DNA of 46,394 bases, taken from assembly GCF_004348675.1 (NCBI RefSeq), contig NZ_SMKN01000023.1:1-46394 (forward strand), written 5' to 3'. The notes under the pieces were generated by a model. It was not told the origin of the DNA and searched no databases. It saw only the letters and a list, made by a program, of their open reading frames with translations. The number at the start of each line of letters is the position of its first letter. Positions within the stretch are counted from its first letter, which is position 1. Below are positions 24,804 through 32,367 of this stretch, in pieces. The translations under genes and the position numbers were made by a program. The stretch comes from Micromonospora sp. KC606 (GTDB taxonomy: Bacteria > Actinomycetota > Actinomycetes > Mycobacteriales > Micromonosporaceae).

Positions 24804-25031
24804 TCAGCTGGCGTCGGCACTACCGCTTCTGCTCGGGTACCCCTCGAAGGCTGACTTCAGCGTGGCCAACGTCAACAGTGCGATGGCCGTGGCCACATTG
24901 GTCAGCGCTCGCCAGGCTCGCCTCATCGCGGTCGCCGGACGCAACTGAGCGCCTCTGCCCGCCGGCCACCAACTCGACGCCGCCCAGGCAACCCACGACA
25001 CCAGCAACAGGATCGCAGCACCCGCCACCAC
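24804..25031 (-). CDS. Possible small two-helix membrane protein
   Basis: A 75-codon frame: VVAGAAILLLVSWVAWAASS forms a first transmembrane helix, then a basic cytosolic loop (ATAMRRAWRAL) and a second helix TNVATAIALLTLATLKSAF. The Trp/Arg pattern and the two helices look protein-like, but the start is unclear and the better ribosome binding site (GGAGG near 25045) belongs to another frame. It may be the end of a longer broken gene. No family recognised. Confidence 0.35.
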   Translation of the reverse strand: MVAGAAILLLVSWVAWAASSWWPAGRGAQLRPATAMRRAWRALTNVATAIALLTLATLKSAFEGYPSRSGSADAS

Positions 25032-25313
25032 AAGGGCCGGCCACGGAATCCTCCCGCACCGGCGATGTTCTGCTGCGCCACGTCCCCCGCAGTGACGGTG
25101 CCTACCGCAGCGGTCCCGCGGTGACAGCCGCCGGATGGAGCCCCACGCCCAGAAGGCGGCGGAAGGAGCGCGTCCAGGTCATCGTGGACGCCCTCCTTCC
25201 GCACCACCATGTCAGATATCCGCCCTGGCAGCCGTGCCCGGAATCAATCGACGCGGCGGTGGTCGCGCACCTGCCAGCGGTGATCCGGGGTCACCGTCAT
25301 CCCGACGGCCGAC

Positions 25314-25757
25314 CTAGTAGCAATACAGCGAGCTGGCGCGGCTGAGGACATACCAATCAGCCTGTCCGTGACCGGTCCGGATGGTGTAGCACTTCTTCTT
25401 CGGCCACTTCCAGCTACATGCCACCCAGGTGCCGTTACCCTTCTTTTTCCCCTTGTTGTTCTGGCAGACGTACTGGTTGCCGCTACCCTTCCAGCTTCCG
25501 AGCTTGAAGTAACCGTCGGCCTTGTCGCTTCTCACATACATGGTCCGCCGGTCGAGCCGGAGACACGTCGTCGCCCCGATCTCACCGCTCTTGTAACAGA
25601 TAATGTTTTTACTGTTCGACCCCTCGAACACTTTCGAGTGCGACACGGCCTTGCCAATCTTCCAGTACAGGTTTCCAGCAAACGCCGGGGATGCGAATCC
25701 GGTCACGAGGCCGAGAGCCAGGACCATCCCCATCACGACTGAGCGGATTTTGAACAC
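25314..25757 (-). CDS. Small secreted cysteine-containing basic protein
   Basis: A 147-residue protein with a clear signal peptide (IRSVVMGMVLALGLVTGFAS, cut after PAFA). The mature about 118 residues are basic and rich in Lys, Trp, Tyr and Ser with six Cys (NIICYK, ATTCLRL, QYVCQNN, VACSWKW, KKCYTIR, SLYCY), enough for three disulfides. GTG at 25757 has AAAGGGGA just upstream. Base composition is visibly lower in GC, with A/T runs such as CTTCTTTTTCC, unlike its neighbours, suggesting recent arrival. I do not recognise a family; it could be an extracellular binding, antimicrobial or spore-surface protein. Confidence 0.75.
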   Translation of the reverse strand: MFKIRSVVMGMVLALGLVTGFASPAFAGNLYWKIGKAVSHSKVFEGSNSKNIICYKSGEIGATTCLRLDRRTMYVRSDKADGYFKLGSWKGSGNQYVCQNNKGKKKGNGTWVACSWKWPKKKCYTIRTGHGQADWYVLSRASSLYCY

Positions 25758-26293
25758 TAAGCTTCCCCTTTCGCTACTGTCCATTTGCGACAGAAGTCTG
25801 GCAGCGCGAAAGACCCTGGTCAATGAAGAGTCGGGTGGCTTGAGGAAATCTTGCGCTTGCCCCGGGTCCAGGCCACATGCCGAGAATAGATGCGAAAGCA
25901 ACAAGCCAGGCCCGACGCGCGACCTCCATCGTCAGAGAAAGGCCGGGATCACTTCCAGATACTTGACGGGGCGCCTGATTCAAGCTGTTTGTGAGTGATG
26001 CGCGTTCAAGTGCCTCGCCAGGTTGGGGTGGCTCATGCCGCGACCGCCGGAGGAATCTGCCATCCCCCGGGCATCCCCCACGTTCGCCGACGTCGCCGCG
26101 CTCGCCACCGCGGCGACCCGCGAACTCGCTGCGGGGCGCGACCGGCGTGTTCGTCACCCAGGGGCAGTCCCCTGCACGGTGACCGCCTCACGGAAGCATC
26201 CGGCGGGGCGAAACTGCTGGCCGCCCTTGCAGGCCGCGGCCCCGGACCTGCGGGGTGTTCGCAGGATCCGGGGCGCGGCGGCTCTGGCGGTCG
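25758..26293. other. 536-base region without a supported gene
   Basis: Open frames exist on both strands, but codon use and motifs give no clear gene. The forward frame from about 26040 (SPTFADVAALATAATRELAA) looks protein-like for about 40 codons and then fades, so it may be a relic. The first part should hold the promoter of the secreted protein gene. Confidence 0.4.
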
Positions 26294-26713
26294 TCAGGCG
26301 GCCGACGATGCCATGGCTTCGCGTACCTTGGCGGTGTCGACGAATTGTTCGAAACGGACGATGAGCCCGCCACGCACCACGAAGTGGTGGGCGACGCGGA
26401 CGTGGATGGGTTTGCCGGTGGCCTTGTTGGTGGCGGTGTACCGGGCGAGGACGACGACGTTCTCTCCGTCGACGATGTAGGAGTCGTCGTGGGCGGTCCA
26501 GTCGTCCCAGTCGGCGGCGAGCCGCTCCATCACGTTGGATGTGACCCCTTCCGGGGTGCGGTAGGTGCCGGCGAGAGGGAAGCCGGCCATCTCGGTCCAC
26601 TCCACGTCGGGGGCGAGGGTGGCGCGTAGGGTTTCCAGGTCACCGGCGGCGGAGGCGAGGTACTGCCGGCGTACCACGTCGGCGGGGGCGGTGGAGGTGG
26701 CGAAGTCGGTCAT
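26294..26713 (-). CDS. SnoaL-like / NTF2-fold protein
   Basis: A 139-residue cone-shaped NTF2-like protein: VVRRQYLASAAGDLETLRAT, LAPDVEWTEMAGFPLAGTYR, IVDGENVVVLARYTATNKAT and the closing strand HVRVAHHFVVRGGLIVRFEQ. SnoaL-like proteins include cyclases, isomerases and small ligand-binding proteins; the function here cannot be fixed. The ATG lies 3 bases after the stop of the MBL-fold gene, so it is the last gene of a DsbA-MBL-SnoaL unit. Confidence 0.88.
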   Translation of the reverse strand: MTDFATSTAPADVVRRQYLASAAGDLETLRATLAPDVEWTEMAGFPLAGTYRTPEGVTSNVMERLAADWDDWTAHDDSYIVDGENVVVLARYTATNKATGKPIHVRVAHHFVVRGGLIVRFEQFVDTAKVREAMASSAA

Positions 26714-26716
26714 CGC

Positions 26717-27523
26717 TCAGCCCCAGCTCATCTCGCCCTTGGCGACCTTGGCACCGATCTGGGCGGCGATCAGCATGCCGTGGTCGGGGTACCGGGTGGT
26801 GAGGGCGTGGGTGAGCGCTGCGCCGTCGTCGGCCTTGCCCAGCTCTTCCTCGAAGGCGTTCAGGTAGTCGCGGGTGCCGGTGATGGCGCTGGCGTCGGCG
26901 GGCGTGTCGGGTAGCCGGTGGCCGGGCACGACCAACTGCGGTTCGAGGGCGGCCATCTCGTCCAGCAGGGCGATCCACGCTGCGCGCTGCTCCAGGTTGG
27001 GGGTGTCGGCGACCCACACGTGCTCGCGCTGGAAGAGCAGGACGCCGCCGAGGATGGCCCGGTGCTGCCCCTGCCACAGGTAGTGCCGGTCAGGCAGCAC
27101 GGCCGGTCCGCCCCGCAGCTGGAACACGTGGTCTTCCAGCGTCAGGTCGCCGCTGAGCGGGGTGAGGTCGACCAGCCGGGTGGGAAGGTTCGCGCCGAGC
27201 GCGGCCCAGGCCTTGAGCTTGCTCTCGTAGGAGTGGTGGATGTGCGCGATGGTCTGCGGGGTGGCGACGAAGGCCGCGTCGGGGAAGGCGTCGGCGACGA
27301 CCTCGGCCCCGAAGTAGAAGTCCGGGTCGCCGTGGCTGATGAACACGGTGGTCAGCCGCTTGCCGGAGTCCAGGATGTGGGCGACCAGTCGGTGGCCGTC
27401 GGCGCGGGTGAACCCGGCGTCGACCAGCAGCGCGTCGTTGTCGCCGGAGATGAGAGTGGCGGTCTTGTTCTTGCTGCCGGCGGGAAAGTCCAGGTCGAAG
27501 ATGGTGAAGTCGAGCGTGTGCAT
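26717..27523 (-). CDS. Metallo-beta-lactamase-fold hydrolase with non-canonical metal motif
   Basis: A 268-residue MBL-fold protein. After DNDALLVDAGFTRADGHRLV comes TTVFISHGDPDFYFGAEVV, where the standard HxHxDH metal motif is replaced by SHGDPDFYFG: the first His and Asp are kept, the second His and last His are not. Later His ligands appear in DHVFQL and VVPGHRLPDTP. This subgroup exists widely and is usually annotated simply as MBL fold; metal content may be reduced to one ion. ATG at 27523 follows GAGGAGCAACCG. It sits 31 bases after the DsbA-like gene and directly before the SnoaL-like gene. Confidence 0.85.
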   Translation of the reverse strand: MHTLDFTIFDLDFPAGSKNKTATLISGDNDALLVDAGFTRADGHRLVAHILDSGKRLTTVFISHGDPDFYFGAEVVADAFPDAAFVATPQTIAHIHHSYESKLKAWAALGANLPTRLVDLTPLSGDLTLEDHVFQLRGGPAVLPDRHYLWQGQHRAILGGVLLFQREHVWVADTPNLEQRAAWIALLDEMAALEPQLVVPGHRLPDTPADASAITGTRDYLNAFEEELGKADDGAALTHALTTRYPDHGMLIAAQIGAKVAKGEMSWG

Positions 27524-27554
27524 CGGTTGCTCCTCGGGATGTGCGGACTTGTGG

Positions 27555-28181
27555 TCAGGATGTGGTGGTCGCCGTGATGGTGGCCAGGCGTTGGTTGATC
27601 TGGTCGGCGGTGGCATGTCCGAAGGCGAGCGGGACCACGCGTTGACCTGCGGCGGCCAGCAGGGTCGGGTACGCGTCGACGCCCAGGTCGACGGCGCGGC
27701 GGAAGTCGGCCTCGGCGGCGGCCTGCGCGGCGGGCTCCTGGAAGGCGGCGACGACCGCATCGGCGTCGAGCCCGGCCGCTCCGGCGACCGTGCGGTAGGT
27801 CTCCGGTGCAGAGAGGCTGTGCCCATCGATGTAGAAGGCGCGCTGGAGCGCCCCGGCCAGCTCGACCGCTCGGTCGGGGGCGGCCTGACGCAGGGCGGCC
27901 ACGCCGCGGGCAGCAGCTTCGGAGTCCATCACGAATGAGCCGTCGACGATCAGTCGGTGGTAGCCATCCCCGAACTCGGCTCCGGTCAGTTCGCTGATCT
28001 TGGCGTTTGCGGCCGGTACGTACCCGAAGTTTCCGATGGGTTGCCGGCGTTCCCCGACGAACAGGCCGCCGGACACCACCTCGACAGGCAACTCGGGGTG
28101 CCTGGCCGCGACCTGCGACATGGTGCGGGAGAACCCGTGTGACCAGCCGCAGTACGCGTCGAAAACGTAAACGAGCTTCAT
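27555..28181 (-). CDS. DsbA-family protein with single active-site cysteine
   Basis: A 208-residue thioredoxin-fold DsbA/FrnE-like protein. The active site is YVFDAYCGWSHGF: one Cys followed by Gly-Trp-Ser, so the CxxC dithiol is reduced to CxxS as in the HCCA-isomerase/GST-kappa-like branch. The cis-Pro loop is in GVDAYPTLLAAAGQ, and the helical insert lies between about residues 70 and 160. No signal peptide, so cytoplasmic. It may act as a glutathione/mycothiol-like conjugating or isomerising enzyme rather than a disulfide oxidase. First gene of the DsbA-MBL-SnoaL unit and downstream of a MarR regulator. Confidence 0.88.
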   Translation of the reverse strand: MKLVYVFDAYCGWSHGFSRTMSQVAARHPELPVEVVSGGLFVGERRQPIGNFGYVPAANAKISELTGAEFGDGYHRLIVDGSFVMDSEAAARGVAALRQAAPDRAVELAGALQRAFYIDGHSLSAPETYRTVAGAAGLDADAVVAAFQEPAAQAAAEADFRRAVDLGVDAYPTLLAAAGQRVVPLAFGHATADQINQRLATITATTTS

Positions 28182-28303
28182 GGCTGTCCCAGCTTGTGCG
28201 GCGCTCGCCCGGCGCGAGCGGTTCACCTGATGCAACAGATTCTGACACGTCAGGTATTTCCACCCGGCGGGGGTCCCAGAACGTGATGCGCGCCACAGCG
28301 TGG

Positions 28304-28798
28304 TCAGCGCAGGCGCGGCAGCACGTCTCGCGCCGAGTGGCTGAGGATCCGCAGATCCTCCGTGAAGCGCTCGCGGTGGGAGGCCGGCAGCGGTTGCAGG
28401 AAGTACTGCTCGATGTTCTCCACGTGCACCCGGGAGGCGCGGACCACCGTCTCCTCGCCCAGCGGGGTGAGCCGCACCAGCCGGCCCCGTCGGTCGCCGG
28501 GATCCGCGACACGCTCCACCAACCCGGCCACCTCCATCCGGTCCACGAGCCGGGTCACACCACCCGTGGTGAGCACCTGCTCCCGGCTGATCGCCCCCAT
28601 CGACAACCCGCGACCGCCTGCCCTGCCCAAGATCAGAAGGACCTCGAACATCAGATGGCTGATTCCGCACTCCTGTTCGATCGCCCGGCCCAGGATGTAC
28701 TCCAGCCGATTGGCCGCCCCCTGCAACCGACCAAAGGCCAGTATCAGCTCGTGGTCGGCGGCTTCCTTGGCCGTTGAGATCTCTGCTTGCTCAACCAC
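28304..28798 (-). CDS. MarR-family regulator
   Basis: A 164-residue winged-helix repressor: NRLEYILGRAIEQECGISHL, recognition region LTTGGVTRLVDRMEVAGLVE and wing RVADPGDRRGRLVRLTPLGE. GTG at 28798, with GAGGAG about 10 bases upstream, is chosen because upstream frame residues are not MarR-like. It lies 122 bases before the DsbA-like gene on the same strand and probably controls the DsbA-MBL-SnoaL unit, sensing a phenolic or oxidative signal. Confidence 0.9.
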   Translation of the reverse strand: MVEQAEISTAKEAADHELILAFGRLQGAANRLEYILGRAIEQECGISHLMFEVLLILGRAGGRGLSMGAISREQVLTTGGVTRLVDRMEVAGLVERVADPGDRRGRLVRLTPLGEETVVRASRVHVENIEQYFLQPLPASHRERFTEDLRILSHSARDVLPRLR

Positions 28799-29041
28799 TG
28801 CGCCGATACTCCTCTCGACACCCAACCCTAGATCACGACCGACGAAGGCCCGGTCGCGATACCGAGACAAGTGTCGCGGTGTAGTCGAGGCTGGCAGCGC
28901 TTTCTGGCGGTGGCACACGGGCAGGCCGGCAGGCAGGCGTCCGCGGGCACGTGGGCCTGCGCCACGGCTTCCAAGCCGATGGCCCGTCCCCCGGTGCCCG
29001 TTACCGGCGAGCCGCCGCCCCGCCAGCAACGGGCGGTCGGG

Positions 29042-29692
29042 TCAGTAGGCGACGGTGATGCGGCGGCGGATGTTGTCGTCGGTCTCGAGTTCGTCCACCA
29101 GCGCGACGGCGTAGTCCTCCGCGCTGATGAAGCTGCTGCCGTCGGTTGCGGTGAGCAGGTGGTCACCGCCTCGCCGGAAGGTGCCGGTGCGCTCACCCGG
29201 GGCGATGTGGTCGGCGGGTGAGACGTACGTCCAGTCGAGGTCGGTCACCTCGATGCGGAGGAGGTTGAGCAGGTCGCGCTGGGCGAGCGCCTCGGCCTTG
29301 TAGACGGCGGGGAAGTCGGGATTGTCGACCCGGTCCTGTCCGGACGCGGTCTTGAGGCTGCCCGCGCCGCCGACGGCGATCAGGCGGCGTACGCCCGCGG
29401 TGCGCAGACCTTCGACGAGCGAGCGGTAGGTGCCCAGCAGTGGGGCGGCGGGGTCGGAGCCGTCGCGGGGCGGGGAGACGGCGGAGACCACCGCGTCGTG
29501 ACCGGCGGCCTGCTCGGCCACCGCGGATGGCACGGCGGCGTCCAGGGCCACGGCGGTCAGTGTCGGGTCGGCCGGCAGGCCGTCCGAGCGGCCCGAACGG
29601 GACGCGGCGGTGACCTGGCATCCGCGGTTGAGCGCCTCGGCGACGATGCGCGAGCCGAGCATGCCGGTGGCGCCGATGACAAGGATCTTCAC
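29042..29692 (-). CDS. NAD(P)H-binding atypical SDR (NmrA-like)
   Basis: A 216-residue Rossmann protein: [20 protein letters not shown] is the GxxGxxG site, followed by [37 protein letters not shown] and the closing [19 protein letters not shown]. The catalytic YxxxK of classical SDRs is not present in the usual form, as normal for NmrA/BVR-B-like members that work as redox sensors or flavin reductases. The ATG overlaps the MarR stop (ATGA), so the pair is one operon. Confidence 0.9.
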   Translation of the reverse strand: MKILVIGATGMLGSRIVAEALNRGCQVTAASRSGRSDGLPADPTLTAVALDAAVPSAVAEQAAGHDAVVSAVSPPRDGSDPAAPLLGTYRSLVEGLRTAGVRRLIAVGGAGSLKTASGQDRVDNPDFPAVYKAEALAQRDLLNLLRIEVTDLDWTYVSPADHIAPGERTGTFRRGGDHLLTATDGSSFISAEDYAVALVDELETDDNIRRRITVAY

Positions 29693-30234
29693 GAGGGTTC
29701 TCCGTTCGTCGGATTCGAGGGATTCGAGGACGGAAGGTGAGGCTGCGACTCGTTCTGCACGAGCCCGCGCGGGCAGTGCCCGAGCACCTTCGTCACCAGT
29801 TCCCGCAGGATGAGGCGCTCGACCGGAGTGAGCGCTCCGAGCAGGTCCTGGTTGACCTGCGGCACGTGCGCCTGCAGGGCCCGCCGCAGCCGTTGCCTAC
29901 CGTCGGAGGTCGGCTCCAGCAGGGCCGCCCGGCGATCGTCGGGGTGGGGGTGACGCACCAGCAGCCCTGCCTGTTCCATGCGGGCGATCAGGCGGGTGAG
30001 GCCACCGGAGGTGAAGGAGAGGTCCTCGGCCAGGCGGGCGCTGGTGGTCCGGCCCTCGGGGTGCCGCGCCAGCCGCAGCAATACCTCGAACTCGGAACCG
30101 CCGAGCCCCGACGCCTCGCGGATGATCTGCTCGGATCGCCCGCCGATGGTGTCCGTGACGCGCAGGATGTCGCCGTACAGAACCACCGCGTCATCGTTCA
30201 CGAGGGTTTCCGGGACCGTACCACCGTCGCTCAT
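29689..30234 (-). CDS. MarR-family regulator
   Basis: A 181-residue MarR protein: [40 protein letters not shown] (recognition helix) and [20 protein letters not shown] (wing). ATG at 30234. It is coupled to the NAD(P)-binding protein and divergent from the Tat-exported solute-binding protein. A perfect 9-bp dyad at 30344-30365 between the two is a good candidate operator. It is a distinct paralogue of the MarR at 28304-28798. Confidence 0.9.
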   Translation of the reverse strand: MSDGGTVPETLVNDDAVVLYGDILRVTDTIGGRSEQIIREASGLGGSEFEVLLRLARHPEGRTTSARLAEDLSFTSGGLTRLIARMEQAGLLVRHPHPDDRRAALLEPTSDGRQRLRRALQAHVPQVNQDLLGALTPVERLILRELVTKVLGHCPRGLVQNESQPHLPSSNPSNPTNGEPS

Positions 30235-30343
30235 AAACCTGACTGTACAGCAATCTACAAGCCGGTGCACGGCGCGCATAAACAGAAGAACATGCAGTAA
30301 ACCTGCGAGTGAGTAGCACCACACCCGCCATCGCCACATGTAA

Positions 30344-30365
30344 ATTAGCTGCAACGGCAGCTAAT
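30344..30365. promoter_or_regulatory. Candidate MarR operator dyad
   Basis: ATTAGCTGC and GCAGCTAAT (30344-30352, 30357-30365) form a perfect 9-bp inverted repeat around AACG. It lies about 110 bases before the MarR start and 39 bases before the solute-binding protein start, where a MarR dimer could control both directions. The AT-rich arms stand out from the local GC level. Confidence 0.65.
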
Positions 30366-30403
30366 CTCAGGTCTGAACATGAGACCATTGGAAGGGAGTC
30401 ATC

Positions 30404-31549
30404 ATGGCGATCGGGCGACGTCAGGTTCTGGTGGGCGGCTCACTCGCGGCCGCGGCTACCGTGGTGGGCACCGCCAGGGAGAACAGCGCTGCGGCCAGCC
30501 CAGCCCGCTCGGCCGGACGTCCAGGTTTGACGGTGCACGAGGAGACCAAGAGCCTGCAGCAGCTCTACCGGGAGGCGAAGGCCGAGGGCGGCACCCTGAC
30601 GGTCTACGCGGGCGGGGACACCGCTGTCCAGCAGGACGGCAACAAGGCGGCCTTCGAAAAGGCGTTCCCCGGCGTCACCGTGAACATGGTCGTGGACTAC
30701 AGCAAGTTCCACGACGTCCGTGTCGACAACCAGCTCGGCACCGACACCCTCGTCGCCGACGTGGTCCAGCTGCAGACCCTCCAGGATTTCCCCCGGTGGA
30801 AGAACCAGGGGGTACTACTGCCCTACAAGCCGGCCGGGTTCTCCCGCATCCACCCCGCGTTCAAGGATCGCGACGGCGCCTGGACCGGCATCTTCGTCGA
30901 CGCGTTCTCCACGATCTACAACATCGACGAGGTCGGGGCGAAGGCGCCCGCGACCGCCGCGGACCTGCTCGATCCGCGCTGGAAGGGCCGCATCGTCTCG
31001 ACCTACCCCAACGACGACGACGCGGTGCTGTACCTGTACAAGCTCATTGTCGACAAGTACGGCTGGGATTGGTTGGACAGGTTCGTCGCCCAGGACGTGG
31101 CCTGGGTGCGGGGCACGCAGGAACCCGCCGACCGGGTAGAGGCGGGCAGCGCCGCCGTCGCGCTCGGCACCGACGGCGCGCTCACTCCTGGCGCGGGCGT
31201 GAAGACCCGTTTCCTCGTGCCGACGCACGACCCGTTCATGGCGTGGGCTCAGCGGGCTGCCATTCTCGCCGGCGCTCGGCACCCCGCGGCGGCGAAGCTG
31301 TACCTGAACTGGTGGTTGTCGAAGCAGACCCAGTCCGACTTCTACATGTGGTCCGTCCGCACCGATGTCGCACCGCCCCAGGGCTACCGGCCCATCTGGG
31401 CCTACCCCAACGCCAACCTCGACGGCTTCGACCGTTTCATGAACGACCGCGGCCTTGCCGAGCGCTTCCGCCAGCAACTGGCGCTGTACGTCGGCGAGGT
31501 CGAGGGTGACCCGTCCCCCGGCTGGCTGGGGCTGCACCCCGGACGATGA
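30404..31549 (+). CDS. Tat-exported extracellular solute-binding protein (FbpA-like, family 1)
   Basis: A 381-residue substrate-binding protein. The N-terminus MAIGRRQVLVGGSLAAAATV is a twin-arginine-type signal. The mature part has the type II periplasmic-binding fold: GGTLTVYAGGDTAVQQDGNK, FEKAFPGVTVNMVVDYSKF, DVVQLQTLQDF, then ATAADLLDPRWKGRIVSTYP, as in Fe3+ or polyamine-type ABC binding proteins. There is no lipobox and no adjacent permease or ATPase, so either the transporter is elsewhere or the protein works alone in binding. ATG at 30404 with AAGGGAG upstream. Confidence 0.88.
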   Translation: MAIGRRQVLVGGSLAAAATVVGTARENSAAASPARSAGRPGLTVHEETKSLQQLYREAKAEGGTLTVYAGGDTAVQQDGNKAAFEKAFPGVTVNMVVDYSKFHDVRVDNQLGTDTLVADVVQLQTLQDFPRWKNQGVLLPYKPAGFSRIHPAFKDRDGAWTGIFVDAFSTIYNIDEVGAKAPATAADLLDPRWKGRIVSTYPNDDDAVLYLYKLIVDKYGWDWLDRFVAQDVAWVRGTQEPADRVEAGSAAVALGTDGALTPGAGVKTRFLVPTHDPFMAWAQRAAILAGARHPAAAKLYLNWWLSKQTQSDFYMWSVRTDVAPPQGYRPIWAYPNANLDGFDRFMNDRGLAERFRQQLALYVGEVEGDPSPGWLGLHPGR

Positions 31550-31608
31550 GCCCGGCCACGTCATTGTCCATTGACAAGTCCGTTTCGAACGTCCACAGGA
31601 GGCATCAC

Positions 31609-32124
31609 ATGCGCATCCGCTATCCGCATGCCCTCGCCGCCCTCGCCGCCGTCGCGGCCGGCGGGACGGGAGCCGCCCTCGCCGTGAGCCCCGCAACGGC
31701 GGAGGGCGCTACGAACTCGGCGCCCTCGCGGCATTCCCGTACCGTCACCATCACGGCAGTGGAGAAGGGGACATCCATCAACATGGTGGACGTCGCCCCC
31801 AGCGACTCGGCCCTCGGTGACCAGCTGATCGGTACCGGCGACCTCGTCGGTACCGACGGCCGCAAGATCGGAACGAGTAGCTTCCAGGGCATCTCCACCA
31901 ACGCCAAGCCACGCACGTCGGAGATACTGACCTTCGTCTACGAGCTGGCCGGCGGAAAGATCACCACCGCGGGCACCGCCACGCTCTCCGCCAACGGTCC
32001 GATCTTCGACGAGCAGTTCGCGATCACCGGCGGCACCGGCAGATACCAGAACGCGCGCGGCCAGGTGCGGGTCGTCCAGGAAACCGTCGAGCAGGCGAAG
32101 GTCACCTTCCACATCGAGCAGTGA
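31609..32124 (+). CDS. Secreted allene-oxide-cyclase-barrel-like protein
   Basis: A 171-residue exported protein. Signal peptide: MRIRYPHALAALAAVAAGGT, then AALAVSPATA. The mature domain is a small eight-strand barrel like allene oxide cyclase/dirigent folds: LGDQLIGTGDLVGTDGRKIG, LTFVYELAGGKITTAGTATL, FDEQFAITGGTGRYQNARGQ and a closing strand KVTFHIEQ. In actinobacteria these proteins are found singly, with unproved roles in cyclisation or coupling of small molecules. ATG at 31609 follows AGGAGG. It is 59 bases after the solute-binding protein gene on the same strand. Confidence 0.85.
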   Translation: MRIRYPHALAALAAVAAGGTGAALAVSPATAEGATNSAPSRHSRTVTITAVEKGTSINMVDVAPSDSALGDQLIGTGDLVGTDGRKIGTSSFQGISTNAKPRTSEILTFVYELAGGKITTAGTATLSANGPIFDEQFAITGGTGRYQNARGQVRVVQETVEQAKVTFHIEQ

Positions 32125-32144
32125 GTTTCGCGGGCTCGTAGCCG

Positions 32145-32348
32145 TCACGGCGGTCGCCGGACCGGCCTGGAAGCGGGGGGACGCGCCGGGCAGGCCGGAC
32201 GACCGGGCCGACGGAGCGCCCGCACCGAATCAACTGAGACCACGACCACGACGCCCGGCAGGTCGGAAGCCAACCCGTACACCGGCGCCGCAGGCGCCAC
32301 ACCGCGCACCTTGAGCAGCGCCTCGACCTGCGCCGCGCGGACCGTCAT
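32145..32348 (-). CDS. Questionable small ORF after the NRPS gene
   Basis: A 67-codon frame starting 20 bases after the NRPS stop, MTVRAAQVEALLKVRGVAPA then APVYGLASDLPGVVVVVSVD. The first 45 codons look protein-like, but the remainder is Pro/Arg-rich, as expected for chance GC-rich frames. No family is recognised. It could be a relic or nothing; no terminator was identified in this region. Confidence 0.2.
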   Translation of the reverse strand: MTVRAAQVEALLKVRGVAPAAPVYGLASDLPGVVVVVSVDSVRALRRPGRPACPARPPASRPVRRPP

Positions 32349-32367
32349 CGACGATGGGAGGGCGAGC

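Noticed and set aside
28860..28900. Possible operator GACAAGTGTC before the MarR and NAD(P)-binding genes
   Set aside because: Only a 4-bp half-site dyad; too short to support without other evidence.
32125..32250. Terminator after the AOC-barrel gene
   Set aside because: Best stem is an 8-bp match with a 21-base loop and a bulge; not convincing in sequence this rich in GC.
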